Source: Phoronis australis
Taxonomy: Eukaryota; Phoronida; Phoronidae
Assembly: GCA_002633005.1 (NCBI GenBank)
Contig: NMRA01000003.1
Span: 2,594,883-2,658,882, forward strand
Direction: 5' to 3'
DNA length: 64,000 nt
How positions within the stretch are numbered: the first letter of the stretch is position 1; each line of letters starts with the position of its first letter. The notes beneath the pieces were generated by a model. That model made no database searches, was not told the origin of the DNA, and saw nothing but the letters and a program-made list of their open reading frames with translations. Made by a program: the position numbers and the translations under genes. Below are positions 28,301-43,300 of this stretch, one piece after another.

Positions 28301-31300
28301 CATTACAATGTCTTTTTTACACTGAATTTTAATGGAGACTTGCAATCAATCGTAACTTTTGACGTAAGTCCTGGTTTAGAACATTGTAAAGTTATCATGA
28401 TTAATCTTTGTACTCCAAATCGAGCTCGGAATTATTTTTGGGAGTTGCTGTTCTGTTTGTACAAACTCAAGATAGGTGTCTATTATTATGCTTGAGTACA
28501 TTATAATTTATGCACGAGTTTCTAGTCCACGTTCGCAATTGCTGACTCCTAAATTTGAGCTACAAACTTGAAATTTCAAGTAAAAGCTCAAAATTTCGAA
28601 TTTAGAATTACACTTTTAGCCTTAAAGCAAATGCAAACCAGGGTTAGACAGTTGTTCACCAAGCATTTACGTACCCCAGCAAAGAAATGTAGACAAGACA
28701 GTACCATAAAAGTAGAGCAGAAAATACTGAAACCAATTTTGAGATCAATTTCGGGTACAAAGGTTAAACTAGGGCCCTGCAAGTTTCACATCAACAAATT
28801 TCTGCTTCAGAAAAATTCACAATCTCTACACAAAATTATGTTTGAGAAAAATGCAATCACATGATTATGAACATCTGGGCATTGCTTTCATGCACATAGA
28901 AAAATCTTTGATCATCAAGGATTTTCAAAATATATTATCAATGGTTTTATGAGACTACAATTAACACTTTCAAAGCTATTTAGACATTTGATCCATGGCA
29001 ATGGAAGTATCCTTTTACCTTAAGAAGAAGCGAAGAATTATCAAAGGTAAGTAGAAATAAGGCTTGAAAGCTTGTGTTTTTAATAACTACTTTTATCCAT
29101 TTTTAAAAACAGTGTTTTATCAGTTTCTACATTTTATCTGATTTAGACACGTCATTTTTTCACAAGTCACTTGATTTCAAATAAAACAATAAATCAAATG
29201 AAAAGATACTATTGTATTACTTCCAAGAAGTCAACAAATCTTACCATTGTAGTCTTCAAATCAGCAGGTGGAGCATCTTTCTCTTCTCTGGCTGAAGGTG
29301 GCGCTGATGTTGGTATAGGAGGAGGAATCTCAGGATCTCTATAGACAATGATGGTGACAGTCTGTGGAGTACTACGCAGAAACTTGACGGCATCTGAGTG
29401 GGTCATCTCAACCATCTCTTGATCATTCACCTGACAAAAGGAACGCAAGGATTACAATCATGACATTAGAGATAGGCATGCATTAATAAAATATGCATTA
29501 ACTGATGCAGGATGTAAATACACCTGCGTATTTGGTACAAAACATTCACAACCAATTCACATTGGAATCATATATAGCCAAATGAATAGTTATCACATCA
29601 CCAGACCAAAAGTCTTTCTACAGGGATCTACCTTTTCCTAAATTGTTCCTAATTCAAGTTATTATAATGGTAAGTTACCTTTTCTATGTTATAATATTCA
29701 AGAATTGCATTTTTCATCCATTGCAAACAAGGGGTTCTGTGCCCGATTGGAAAAAACAGTCCCAAATAGGGACTCAACTAAGTTCCTTAAATCTACCGCG
29801 TATTTGTGGACATCGATTGTCCGTTCTTATGCTGTTTTACTTTCATTACAAAGTCAATTTTTGATTTTGATACAAATGGAGAGAACTTGACGTTGAATTC
29901 TCAATATTATTGAAAATAAATAGGGATCTTTTTGTGTAACGCCCCTAACTTAAAGACCAAGTCCCTATTTATTTTCATTGAATCCAGGGCTCAGTTTTTA
30001 GTTATTAGAAAATGTCATAAGTAAAAGAGGAGCTCATAATGAAATTGAAATTATAGAAAAAGATTACATCTGTGAGTAAAGGCAAAACATTTAGGGGTCT
30101 TAGATGAGTCCTTATTTGGGACAGTTTCATGCAACCTGGCAGCACTGGAAATTAACCTAGCTCTGTATATCTGACGTTTTCCTAAACAAATAATAAGTTT
30201 AATTACATGTCTGACTCCCACTTTCCCAAAGATAACATCTGCCAAGCTTAAACTAAGAGTACATCCTGTTTTTGCTGTTACCCAATTGTTCGCTGACCTC
30301 CAAAAAATCTGAACAACTCCACACTCCCAAAAGAACAAAATAAAGATTTTCAGAGTCTTTTCCAGAAAAATGTACAGGTCAGTGGGTTAACTATGCCTGT
30401 TGTTATACAGGAAACAGTTTCTACAAGGTTTAGTGTTATTTGAAGTCATTTGAGAATGGTATCACTATTGAACGAAGAGTTTAATCTGTGGATACTTCTC
30501 CACCATTTACTTGAAAGTAAAACATTAAAAAATCTTCCCATTTACTTCGAATTTTTTGTATAAACAAGTAACAAATTTATCAAAGTATTATTTTTGCCTT
30601 TATGTGTATAAAACAAAGTGGTTAGAAACTCTTTGCTATTATTTCTTAAAGCGTCTGGAATTCTCAGAAACAATTGTGATTATTAATCTAAAGATGTCAG
30701 TTTAACTACACAATAGTTTAGAAAGATTTAAGAGTTTTCTAAAAGTAGCAGAATTCAAATTGCAAAACAAATTCAACACAACCATACGAACAAGTACAAT
30801 AATTTCATGTGACACATGTTCAGAATGGCTGATGACAGTCGTTTAACCTACCATCATCAACTGGTCCCCTGGCTGGAGTCGGCCATCAGACTTAGCTGGA
30901 TCTGCCACCACAGCCTTGATGTATGGTCCTATCTCATCATTACCCCCTCCAACAGTGAAACCTAGTCCACCACCAGGCTGTTTGGTCAATGTAACCTCTA
31001 TTTCCTGAAAATACCGATAGAGCTTCTTGAACATTATTTGCAAAACAGTCGTGTAATTTTTCAAACACCAATTACACCAAAGACTGGTATCTGTCGTGGC
31101 AAAAAGTATAAGATAAATGAAACAAAGGTTCCAAAACATTAGGTTAACTTCCAAACTGTGTTTTTAATATACTAACCCCCTCTATTGAAGAGTCACTGAC
31201 AAAGCTGTGATCATCGTCACTCTCAGGTTGAAGGTCCGTTCTTCGACTGACATCGTCATCCTGTGGCAAGGGTGACGCTGCTGACGAGTCCAGTGTGTCA

Positions 31301-34300
31301 TTGTGGGAAGGACCTTCCTGGCCATTGACTGGAAGTCTATCAGATGAAGCAGTAACAGTCCTCTCAGATGGTGACTCACTGTGACCAACAGAGGGAGCTG
31401 GCATGTTCCTAGAATCTTCAACTGAAGACTTACTAATGTCAGAATCAAAGCTTTCTGTCCTTTCAAGATCAGTTGTGTTAGATCGCTGACTCTCTTCTTT
31501 ATCTACCTGACTTGTCACTGATTGACTGTTTTCAATAGGAGGCGTTATGACTGAAGATTGGCCACTCCCAGTGCGACTTAATTTGTTCATCGGTGTGACT
31601 GTAGATGACTGCAAGCTATCCTCTCTGGTAAGATGGTCATGAGGTGTGTCTCTCATTGACGATTGACTTGTGTAACTATCACGACCAAATGGTGTTTTTC
31701 GTGGAGTTTCCATGCCAACCAACATGCGATCCAACTCCTTCACGGGTGTGGGAGTGACGTTATGCTGTGTCACACCCTGATTGACAGGTGTCTCGTGATT
31801 CTTATTGTCTTCTCGTAGCAGCTCACTTTGAACTGGTGAGCGAACAACAGAAGGCGCAGACTCCTCACTGTCAGACTCACTATATTCTGATTCACTCTCA
31901 GAATCCTCCAATCCCATGCCACCAAACTGTTTAGTGCTACTCTGCACTTCAGCTGCAGACTGCTTCACTTGTGGCTGGTTGACTACCTCAGCAACTTGCT
32001 CTGTGGCAGTATTAGTGGGTTTGGGTGTGCTCACCAGCTTATTAGAAGTGGGGGTCCCCTGTACTCTCTGGTTAGCTGTGCTGGTTGGTGTCGAACGTGA
32101 TTTCTCAGACACAGTGCTGAGAGGGGTGGGTGACAAGCCAAAACTGACTGGAGACATCGCATCGCGATCATAAGGAGAATCTCGACCCTAGAACAAAAAC
32201 AATAAAATCATTCAAAGTATACGCATAAACCCCAATCTTGCTAGTTTGACTAAAAATCTTGCATCAACTTAATCCACTCCAGTCTCTCGATGCACACTAT
32301 GACTTAAGTTTTCAGTGTAAAAAATACAGGAAACCTGAATCTAATACTGGAATTTGCTTACTTGAGTTAGCAACGTTGCGTCCGTCTCTCATGGACTTCA
32401 GCTTGGCTAGTGACATTTCCTTACCTCAACTGGATGTCGCAAAACTTTCATGCTTTTTTATCAGTGTAAGGATACCTACGGAGCTAAGTTCTACTAACGT
32501 GCTGCCAACAACCAAGTTAAACGACAAGATAAGCAGCCTTACCCTCTCTGGCAGTGGTGGAAGAATACCAGGCTGAGGTCGACATAGCAGCAAGCGGGTC
32601 ACAGGGGGTGCTGTTCTCAGCAGTGTTACTGTCTCCTGAAATTCAATCGAGGCCATTGTGAAAAAAACGTACACTTAAAATATTTCCGTGACTTTATAAC
32701 TTGTGTGATACACTCCAGTGCTCCAAAATAAAGCGTCCGTCATATTTCCAGAAAGGTTATTCTAGCTTACTGTAGAACCTTACATACGACAGGCCCACAA
32801 AGCATGAATAATATTGACCATGCTTAATCAATATTTTCCAAGCTTGGACAACGTTGACCAGACCTGAACAATATTGTCTGGGCATGAATAAAATTGTGTA
32901 ATGTGTAATTTTTTGCTTCATTAATCTTGCCAGCTAGGATTATTCAAGCTTGAGGAATTTAGCATCACAAAACAGAACGCAACATTTCATCATGAATAGC
33001 TAAGCAACATTTCACTATTGTAAATACTAGTCTCACACATATCACCCATTGAAGTGATTCAGTTATGATGTGATATTCGTGACGTTTTATCTTCACACTC
33101 TATTTCACACACGACTTACGTTGTGTGTCATTCCTCTAATGCTCTTTCCATTCACTTCTAAAATCACGTCACCCACTTCGAGTTTTCCACTACTGGCGGC
33201 GGCACCTAGTGGGAAGATCTTGCGCACACGCACCACAGCTTTGTTCGGGTCAGGATTTGTTGCTGTGACACCTCCATAGACACTAAAGCCTAGACCACTA
33301 CTTCCCTTTTGCAGATCAACTTCAAAGGTGTTGTCTAAAAAGGAAGGAAAATCATACCAATGATTATAATAACGACAATGACAATACTTGGACAATACAG
33401 TAATAAATTAGGCATTTACCTGATAAAAACAAATATGTTCTGTGCTGTTGTTTGTCACCACATAAAGAAGATGCAGGCATTAATAGGTGTGCACAAAAAT
33501 TAGGGACTTCAATGAGTCTTTTTACCACACAGACCACTTAAAGTTAAAGCTAAAAACAAAATTGGACACATTGATGAAACGGTAAATCTCTTGACCTTAG
33601 CCAAGTTCTGTACATGAGTTTGTGGTCTTCAGTAATGGAGCAGTGGCCAACAGTCCAATCACAATGTACATAAAATAGCCACACTCCCTAGCCACAATTA
33701 CAGCTTGCAGACAGAATGGCAATGGATATAGCAAGTCTTGCTGGCAACATCACATCTTATGCAAGCTGAGTAAACGCACTAATTGGTGGGGTAAATTTGT
33801 CGCAACTTGTTAGTCACCAAATCTATTAGGACACAATTAAGGGATCTGACACAGTTTTAAGATATTGTTGATTTAAAAAAATATTTTGTAATTTGACCTA
33901 TGTTTACAACAAATCTGCAAAAAATGCTGGGGTTGCCAATTATTTTTCTCTTAATAGCTGCCTAAACAGAAGCACCCCAGGCAAAATTTGAAATTTACAT
34001 GAGTTGCTGACGAGCCATCTCTAATTAAACAAAGCAAGGTATCAGTTTTATGTTTTAACACCCGTACTATAATTATATGCCCCAGTCTACTGACTTCCTT
34101 ACATCTACGATTTTTGTTGATTTTGAGCACCTCAATTTCGTCACTTTGGTTTCAAAAAAGTTATACTCTGTCAATTTTTTTTCCTTAATACTGCCCCATG
34201 TGTTTGTTACAAAATCAGAAAAAAGTAGGGGTCAATGACTTAGTTTTTGAGCTAAAGAAAAATGAGTCAATTTCAAGATCATGGTTACCCCTCTGCTTTT

Positions 34301-37300
34301 CACTAGATGGCGTTTAATTATTCAATTGTAATTATGAAGTAACTTTCAATTAGTAGACATGAATAAACTAAAATGAGAAGGTTCACCAAAAATTAAGAGA
34401 CATGTCTACATTTAAGTTTGTGCCCATTCTCACGTTTAGAATGACGTCATGAAATTTGAACTCGCCCACCATCATTTAACGCTTTAGTAACAAAGCTCAA
34501 TACAAAATCAACATTTTTCCAAATAATCAATTCGTTATGGGAAATCCAAAATAATATTCGAATGTTTTTCTTCCAAACAAGTCAATTATCATAAAACACC
34601 GACTACTTTGAAGTTTTGTGGCAAACTGTTTAACAACATGGATACATTGAAGCGAGAGAACATTCTTTGCCTAATTAAGAGTAAGCAACACACAAAGCCA
34701 ACCAACGTTGAAATATACCTTCAAGACTAACAGTGTCAACTGACATAAGATCTAAACAATATATGTTGTCTGTAACAAAATATCATTAGAAGTAAAACTT
34801 ATTTATTATACTTTTTCAAGAAATCATCACATTTCATATGACTTTAAAACGTTTATCAGTTTGTTAAGCTTTTAGCAAAAAATTCTGTTTTTACCAAAAA
34901 AGTGCTCAAAGAGGCGAACTTTATTATCAAGGTTTTAATACCGAGTTCCATAAGCTTTTGCCGACTTTTGACGAAATACAAAAGTCTCTGCCACCACCTT
35001 CCAAAATGCTGGGATTTCAGTGGACAACACTGTTACACTTTGGGAGTTGGTGTATTTCAGATTCTGGTCAATAACCAACTCAGTTACATAAGTGTGACCA
35101 AAACTGACCAACAACAAGGGTACCAGAGAGAGAATCATACTCAGGAACATCGCATCTTACGCACAAACCACCAACGAACCTACGAATCATGCAAACGAAC
35201 CCATGAATCCCGCATACGAACCCAAAAATTGGGAAATCATACATATGGAAACAAACTCATACACACGAGCATCTAATCACACGCACAAACACGGCATATA
35301 CAGATACTCATGCTTAGGATTTGGGTTCGTATGATTTGTGGTTTGTGCATGATTTTTTGTTTACATGGGTGATTTTTGGGTTCGTACGCATAGGTTCGTA
35401 GGTGGTTTGTGCGTAAGATGCGATGCTTGTGCGTATTATTATGTGGTACCCCTGAATAAGTGAACCATTAGTAAAACCTGGATCATCAAAATGATGTAGT
35501 CACTGCCAAGTGTCAGCTTGTTTCAACTAAACCTTAATTGATTTTTTCTCTTAAATTTCTCCTTATGATACGCTACATCACATACCTTTGTTAACAAAGT
35601 GGTAAGACGAGTCTTCCTCCCCGCCATCTGTTCCATCCTTCTCACTCTTCCTACCCATACTGACACTGTCATACTCAGACAGGCCTGGTGTCACTGGTGG
35701 TGTCTGGACAGGCAATAATTTACCATTAGTTATGAATGTTGTGACACACACTCAAGCACACACACACACTTCTATTCAACATGACCTATTGTCCAGCAAT
35801 AGGTAAGGTAACACTAATTTGTATGAATTCAATACTGTCTCCGGTTCATTAAAGTTAGGACCTCGCTAAAATGCAAGAGTTCACAAAATTATGTGAGATA
35901 TTGCATATATCTTAAATGAAAACACGAAACTTCAGCTAGATTTTAGCTATGTCCTAGTGTATGTCCTAGTGTATGTCCTAGTGTAGGTCCTAGTGTAGGT
36001 CCTACTTTAAGTCCTAGTGCAGGTCCTAGTGTAGGTCCTAGCGTTACTGAACGCACACCTGGCATTCAGTTTGAGTAGAAAATAACTCGAAATTCATATT
36101 CACAAAAATATGCCCACAATCACAGCAGGCACTTCTGATATGAATAAGTAGTGGTTTCATTATCTGTATTGTGACATAAAATAATCCTCCTACTGGGTTT
36201 GGGTTTGTCACACAACAGTGATCACCGCTAACATAAATACATTCATTGAAAGCCAAGCAGATCAGGAAGCACTGAAGCCTTACCTTGAAGGCAGGCGACA
36301 TGCCCGTGCGCGGAGGCAGGGGCACGCCCCTCTCCATGACTAGCCGGCACACCTGAGGGGCACTACGTAGGGTCTCCACAGCTTGTTTATGGGTGACCCC
36401 CTCCAGGCTGACATCATTTACAAAGAGCACCCGATCACCTGGGACACACGGCAGGAACAGACATTTTGAACATGGATGAGACACCACAGATTTACACATC
36501 AAACAACTTGTAACATTTACAAAAGCAGGCATGATTTTCAAAATAGCACAAGACAATTAAACCTGCAAAAGTTTCCATTCAGAAAATCAAAGACAAAAAG
36601 TCCAAAATACAACCAGCTCAAGGAGTCCTGCTACTCAATAAAATACGTCACGCTACAATTGAAACACTGATTGACTTGAATTTACAAAGCCATGTCCAAC
36701 AGCCTCTGAACAAATAATGCTTTATAGCTCTTCAGTAACAGACTGAAGTGAGGTATTACAAGGGAGATAACAACTTATACAAACATAAAGAAGAGTGTTG
36801 ATATGCACCTACTGTGTGCATTGTACAAAGTGCAAGTACAAGAAATGACCATTATTTTAAACATTTCCACTAAATGGAGTAATGTTGGTAAACTTAATAA
36901 CAACCACTAGAGAGAGTAAATCAAGTCAGAAATGCTGTCTACAGTTGGAACATACCTGACACATTTCATCATGATACTTCAAGAAGTTTGGAAGATGGGA
37001 GCAGACGACGAAGGACATAAAAATAATAGCAAGCCACAAGGGGCACAATGTAGGTCAAATCAACCTGAAACACTGTAGGTGCTGTCGTCCATGTGACAAC
37101 TTAATTGTCAAAAAACAGACTAAAACGGGATGCCGGACGGACGTAAGATGATGGCATAAATGGAATTTGACTAAAAAGGTTCTGTCCAATTGACCAGAAA
37201 CAATGTCCCCTAAACTGTCCTTGCAAAGGTGATCTAAATTTAATGATGAAAATCAGTAATACAGTTGGTCTAAAGACAGCCTCATTGAAATCTGGTTACT

Positions 37301-40300
37301 AAGTGACACTGAACGTGTAACATTTACAAGCCACATTCATTAGACTCCACACCAAAACTGGGGCAGAGTACTTACCTATCCTTATTCGACCACACTGATC
37401 TGCAGCTCCCTCTTGTACCAGAGTTTTTACATAAATTCCACCATGTTTGACACTAGTGTTTACACCCCCCTGCAAGTAATATACGGGTTTAATCACATGC
37501 CGCATAAAATTTGAATGCAGACGACATTTCCAGTCATCAAAATTTAATAAAAGCACAAACTTTTAAGGTACAAAGTATATATTATAAACCTGAAGTCAAG
37601 ATTTTGTCAAAGACTAATCCTGAGCCACCATGGTAGGTGAGGTTGACAACTTCACGAATTGCATCATAATAGTTCCAAATGGAAAAATATCTTTACTTCC
37701 GGAACTTTGAATATGAAAAAATAAGTGGAAGATGGTCATGTTTGGATCTTCTGCTTCTGAATACTAACTAGTCTCAAATGAGTTGTGGACTCAAAATGCG
37801 TGTGTTTGCGTGTGTGTGTGTGTGTGTGCGCGCGCATGAGTAACTGCATGTGTGTGCGCGTGTGTAACTGCATGTGTGTGCGCGTGTGTAACTGCATGTG
37901 TGTGCACGTGTGTAACTGCATGTGTGTGTCTGTGTGTGCCTGTGTCTGCGTGTGGATGGTTCTGTTTGCATGCATCTGTGGGACGAAGAATCTGTTAAAC
38001 AAGTCATTCCATTGACACGTGAAAGTGACCTTTATCACACAAGGTGAGGAACGTGCCATTCTTAGTGACTTACAGTTACATTCAGGCCTAGACTGTTGTT
38101 GATCTTGTCCAGTAGCACCTCATAGCGATCACCAGGACTGAGGTCATCTGGGAGGTCACCAACAGAGGGCGGGTGAGGTGTGGAGCTAGAACTGGCATCA
38201 TAGCCTCCCAGACTCAAAGGACTGTCACTGAATGCACTAAACCAGAGATAACAGTAAGTAAGCTTGGGCCGAAGGCATGCCGATCCATGACAGCTGATCA
38301 ACAAATGACACATTGAATAAACATTAACTCAACTTCCATGCAGTGATACGGACTTGATTGAGTGATGAATGTGTAATTATCTCGACTCAGACTTGACTGA
38401 GAAAACAAAAAACAGAGTAGAGGAAAACTAAACATCAACAGTTCATGTAGAATTATCATTACAGATTGCATGTACATTGTATGCCTGGAGAAGAGTGTAC
38501 TCAGTCAGTGCGTAAGTTTACCTGAAGTTACTACCAGGCCTCTGTTGAGGAGTAGCCGACTTCTTACCAGCAGGTGGCGCTGGTGACGGTGTCTTGGCAG
38601 ACGTATGTTTACCTCTGTTGAGCTGTGCAGCTTGGGCTGCTTGGAAAGCTATGGTCACCTCACTGTCCACCTCAACAGATTCATCTGCAGAATGGGAGAG
38701 ATAGTGGTTTAGAAAGACTTGCAGAACCCACAAGCATAATATCAAATCATACATCATACAAGAGTTTAATTTGGACAAAAATTTAAAGGATAGAGTATCA
38801 CGGACACTTATCTACACCAAATAAAAGAGTCTGAGGAACTGTAGGAAAACAAGATATGTTTTAACGGTTACTTTCTTAATAAAATCAGCAACCTGAGAAG
38901 GATGTTGATTTGAACAATAATGCACTTATTCCAGTACTCAAGCAATCTTCTTTAATGTGTAATGATATTACAGAATCTGAATTATTACAAACTTTTGCTA
39001 TTCACTGTAACTTTAACCTGCACAATTGCCCAATATGCTTGTAACAGCTGAATAACATGTTTCTCAACAGGAGTTTCAACTTTTCCAATCAAGCACACAA
39101 TGACACAAGCAGTAGCAAACAATGGACGATATGTTAGATTTTTATGAGGAACTCAAGGAGTAAGATTGTGAGTCGAAAGCGATAACAAAATCTAGATAAA
39201 CTGTAAGCTTACACTATTTCTAATCACTTTATTTAGTTTCCATGTACTGTGGAAAGTGTTTGGAGAATTTGGACTAATTACTGACCACAACACCGACACC
39301 AAAACCATTTACATAATGGATTCCCTGATCACTCATTGCTGATACACTACTTATGACGTCAAATGCACAGGGGTGACCTTTCTAGCTTACCAGGAGCATT
39401 TGAACTAGGGTGGCAAATAACAGGTGAATGGCTGGAATTTTAGAGAGGTGACTAGGAGGTGACTAGGCTTATTTGTAATAATAGTAAGGCAGGTAACTGA
39501 AATGCATTATAATATTAGCATTGATTCCAGGATTTGCACTTGATGAGCATTGGTTGTAGAAATGTTAAGCCATTTACCTGGTGCTTCTTCAGACTTCTTC
39601 TGCTTTTGGTTCTCAACAACAGGTGGCTCTGCAGCATCAGCTGACGTCTGCTTCCTGCTCTTGTTGATTGTAGCATAGACTGGTTCAGCTTTAGGAGTAA
39701 CACTTCCACCACGCTCCTTTCCTTTATTTCCTGACGGTGGTTTCTTATCTGAGAATTGTATTGTTTCGTATGGATTAAAATCAGCGCTAGGTGTTTGAGG
39801 AAGAATATTAGCCACCTCCATATCAGACTGCTCATCATCCGATGAGCTCATAGCATCCACATCAACATGAGCCTCCTCTAGCGTACTTGTCAATGTCAAG
39901 TTATTTGGCGTCTTGCGACCATTAGTCAGGGACGCATTTGATGTATGTACAGCATTACTATGGGCTATAGCAATACGCTCAACAACAGGACGTGGCTGTG
40001 ACATAGGCTTTCTGGTTTCAGTCTTTTCAGATTGTGTAGAGAGTGGTGCGTGTTCTGCTACAGACATATTGCTGCCTGAACTGAAGCTGTTTTGGTTCAC
40101 CTGCCGCAGCCCTGCTGGGTCCTCAAAGTCTCCCTCATAGCCACTAATGGAGTCTCCCTTGACCTTCACTTGAGACAGTAACAGTTGCACCTGACGAGGC
40201 GAGTTCTTGATCAGATCTACAGCCACCTGTTGGGGCATCCCCTCCAAGCTCTGACCATTGATAGCAACAATGCGGTCTCCTGCAGGAAAAAAACCAATAG

Positions 40301-43300
40301 ATATTCTACTCATAACACCACACAGCATGTGAAGTAACCAATAGTATTGTAAACCTTGGGCTTGTGCGGTAAAATCTCATCAATTTAAGACACAATATGG
40401 CCGATGAGTGAAATTTTATTTTCTCATTTTTTCAATGGAAGATAGGTAGCACCAAGGTTATGCTTTCCTATTTTCAAGTTCTGCACAAAAGCTGTCACCA
40501 AACGTTTTGAACAATTGTGGGCATTCACATCATTGTGAAAAGGGGAATTTCAGTAATTGCTTTTGTCCGAATTTTTTGAGATTTTACCATAATTGAAGAA
40601 TTGTGAAAAAACAGGGAGAGCTTATACATTGATGGACATGATCCAGCATTTGTGCAAAAGCCATGAGAGACATGAAATGCAGTGCCATTAGAAGCATTAC
40701 ATCATAATGTGAACCATGCTTCTACGTTGGTGTGAACAATGCATTACCAGACACACACTACTTCATAGTGTGAACCATGCTTTGCCAGACACGCACTACT
40801 ACAAGGTGTGAACCATGCCTTGCCAGACACACACTACTTCATAATATGAACAATGCATTACCAGACACACACCACTTCATAGCGTGGACCATGTTTTGCC
40901 AGACACGCACTACTACAAGGTGTGAACCATGCCTTGCCAGACACACACTACTTCATAATATGAACAATGCATTACCAGACACACACCACTTCATAGCGTG
41001 GACCATGTTTTGCCAGACACGCACTACTACAAGGTGTGAACCATGCCTTGCCAGACACACACTACTTCATAATATGAACAATGCATTACCAGACACACAC
41101 CACTTCATAGCGTGGACCATGTTTTGCCAGACACGCACTACTACAAGGTGTGAACCATGCCTTGCCAGACACACACTACTTCATAATATGAACNCAAGCT
41201 CTGACCATTGATAGCAACAATGCGGTCTCCTGCAGGAAAATACAGTAAATATTCTCAACAAAGCCTACTCGTAACATCATACAGCATGTGAAGTAACCAA
41301 TAGTATTGTAAACCTTACGCTCATACAGTAAAATCTCATCAATTTAGGACATAGTATTGACGATAAGTGAAATTTTATTTTTTCATTTTTTAACACCAAA
41401 GTTATGCTTTCCTGTGTTCAAGTTCTGCACAACAGTTGCCACCAAACAATGTTTTGAAAAATTGTGGACATTCACGTCAATGTCACAAGTCTTTGAAAAA
41501 TGAAAAAAGGGCAATTTCAGAAATTATTTTTGTCCGAATTTGTTGTAATTTTACCGTAATTGAGGAATTGTGAAAAAACAGGGAGAGTTTATACACTGCT
41601 GGACATGATCCAGCATTTGTGCAAAAACAAAAATAGACATGAAATGCAGAGCCATTAGAAGCATTACATCATAATGTGAACCATGCTTCTACGTTGGTGT
41701 GAACAATGCATTACCAGACACACACTACTTCATAGTGTGAACCATGCTTTGCCAGCACACACTATTACATGGTGTAAACCATGCTTTGCCAGACATGTGC
41801 TACAATATAACATAGTGTGAACCATGCTTTGCCAGACACACACTACTTCATGGAATGAACTACGTATGTTTCACCAGGTACACTGTTTCAAGGTGTGAAC
41901 TTAGTTTGGTTGTAAATAACAAGCAATCACAAAGTTTACCAGGGAAGACTGAGCCAGTCTGGTCAGCAGGTCCCCCAGGGATGACAGTCTTGATGAAGAT
42001 ACCCAGATCGAGTGCACGGGGGTCCTCTCCTCCAACCACAGTGATACCAAGACCACCAGAGCTGTCTTTGGCAACAGCAACCATGGTGATGTGCCTCTCG
42101 GGGCTATCGGGTACAGGAATGTTCTCAAATCTCTCGTTGAGTGAATCTACAAGGAGATTGAAGATGCTGAACATACTGGTAATTGAGAAACGTGCACTGT
42201 TGTCAAGAAACTGTTGCTTTCCAGATTTCTACTGCTGCAAATAAGAGTCAAATGCCTTTCACACAATTGACTAATTTCTTACAAATCTAATTACACACAG
42301 ATTGAAATGCCATGCTGCCACAGTGAACTGAATATTTAATCACTGCAGATATGAGCATTTGTGCACTGCTGAAATTGACGCCATGCACTGTAATTATGAT
42401 TATGCACTTTACACGAACCTGACAGATCTAAAATTGGGCAGAGCAACAAAGAAAAGTCACGAAATGTCACTTTGAGCTCTAAAGTAATCTGGTACCAATG
42501 AAATTACTGTTATTTCAAAATTTATAATCAAGATTTTCTACTCTCTGACTACATGTTTTGGAACCATAAACCGAAGTCTCACCAGAAATGGTTTCACTGA
42601 GGTGTGGGAACAAACTTCTGTCTTGTGAGTAAATACTAGCATCTACAAATTAAATGCCATAAGCACACTAAAGGCAGGTGATCAATGCAGTTATCTGGAC
42701 AACATCACACTACATGAATGTGTATCTACAATTAGAATGAATATCAACTGGTGATTGGCTGGTATGTGAGTCAAGACCAGAGGTCAAAGTGCAGCTTAGA
42801 ACAAAGTACTAATCGTCAAGCACAAGTTAAGATATGGTGTTATGAACTCACAGTTCACAAGCACATTATGAATATTTCAAATATTTACATTAATTAAGTT
42901 GATTTTGCACCCATTAGAAAACTAAGAAGTGAAGAAATGGTATGGCTAAGTACAGTATTTGTAACAATGAGTTTGTTGTGCATTCTAATATCATTTTCAA
43001 GCAGTTCAGAGAGTGCAGACTTCTGCTAAAACATCACACCAACCTTCTCAGCCAACTTACCAACAACGTATGCCTTTGTACTTTTTCCACCAGGGGTCAT
43101 GCTGGTACGGGGCTGCCGGTGTTGTGAATGTGTGGCCATATTTGGGGTGTTGCGCTGAGCCTCAATCAAAGGGTGATCATTGGCAAATAAAGGTGGCCTA
43201 GAAGTACACAATATGGTATTCTCAAGAGAAAATGTAACAAGAAGTGAAACTACAACACATTGAAAACTTCGTAAAAATCTCGTCAAAAAGATAAAATATG

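Larger units (their letters stand above)
27343..29244. other. Intron between PTPN13-like exons 31 and 30
   Basis: Contains a tRNA-derived SINE head and a second copy of MITE family B. Nothing else recognised. Confidence 0.7.
40280..41939. other. Intron splitting PDZ1, with satellite and duplication
   Basis: Nearly all of this intron is duplicated or tandem sequence: an A copy (40245-40730), a minisatellite (40734-41193), an N (41194) and a B copy (41195-41870). See separate entries. Confidence 0.85.

Noticed and set aside
37736-38059. Thr/His- and Cys/Val-rich repeat proteins on both strands
   Set aside because: They are translations of the TG/CG microsatellite; the unit length is a multiple of three so frames stay open.
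40777-41211. A 144-residue open frame with Cys/His-rich repeats
   Set aside because: It is the 38-bp minisatellite read in a frame that happens to stay open, crosses the N, and lies in an intron.
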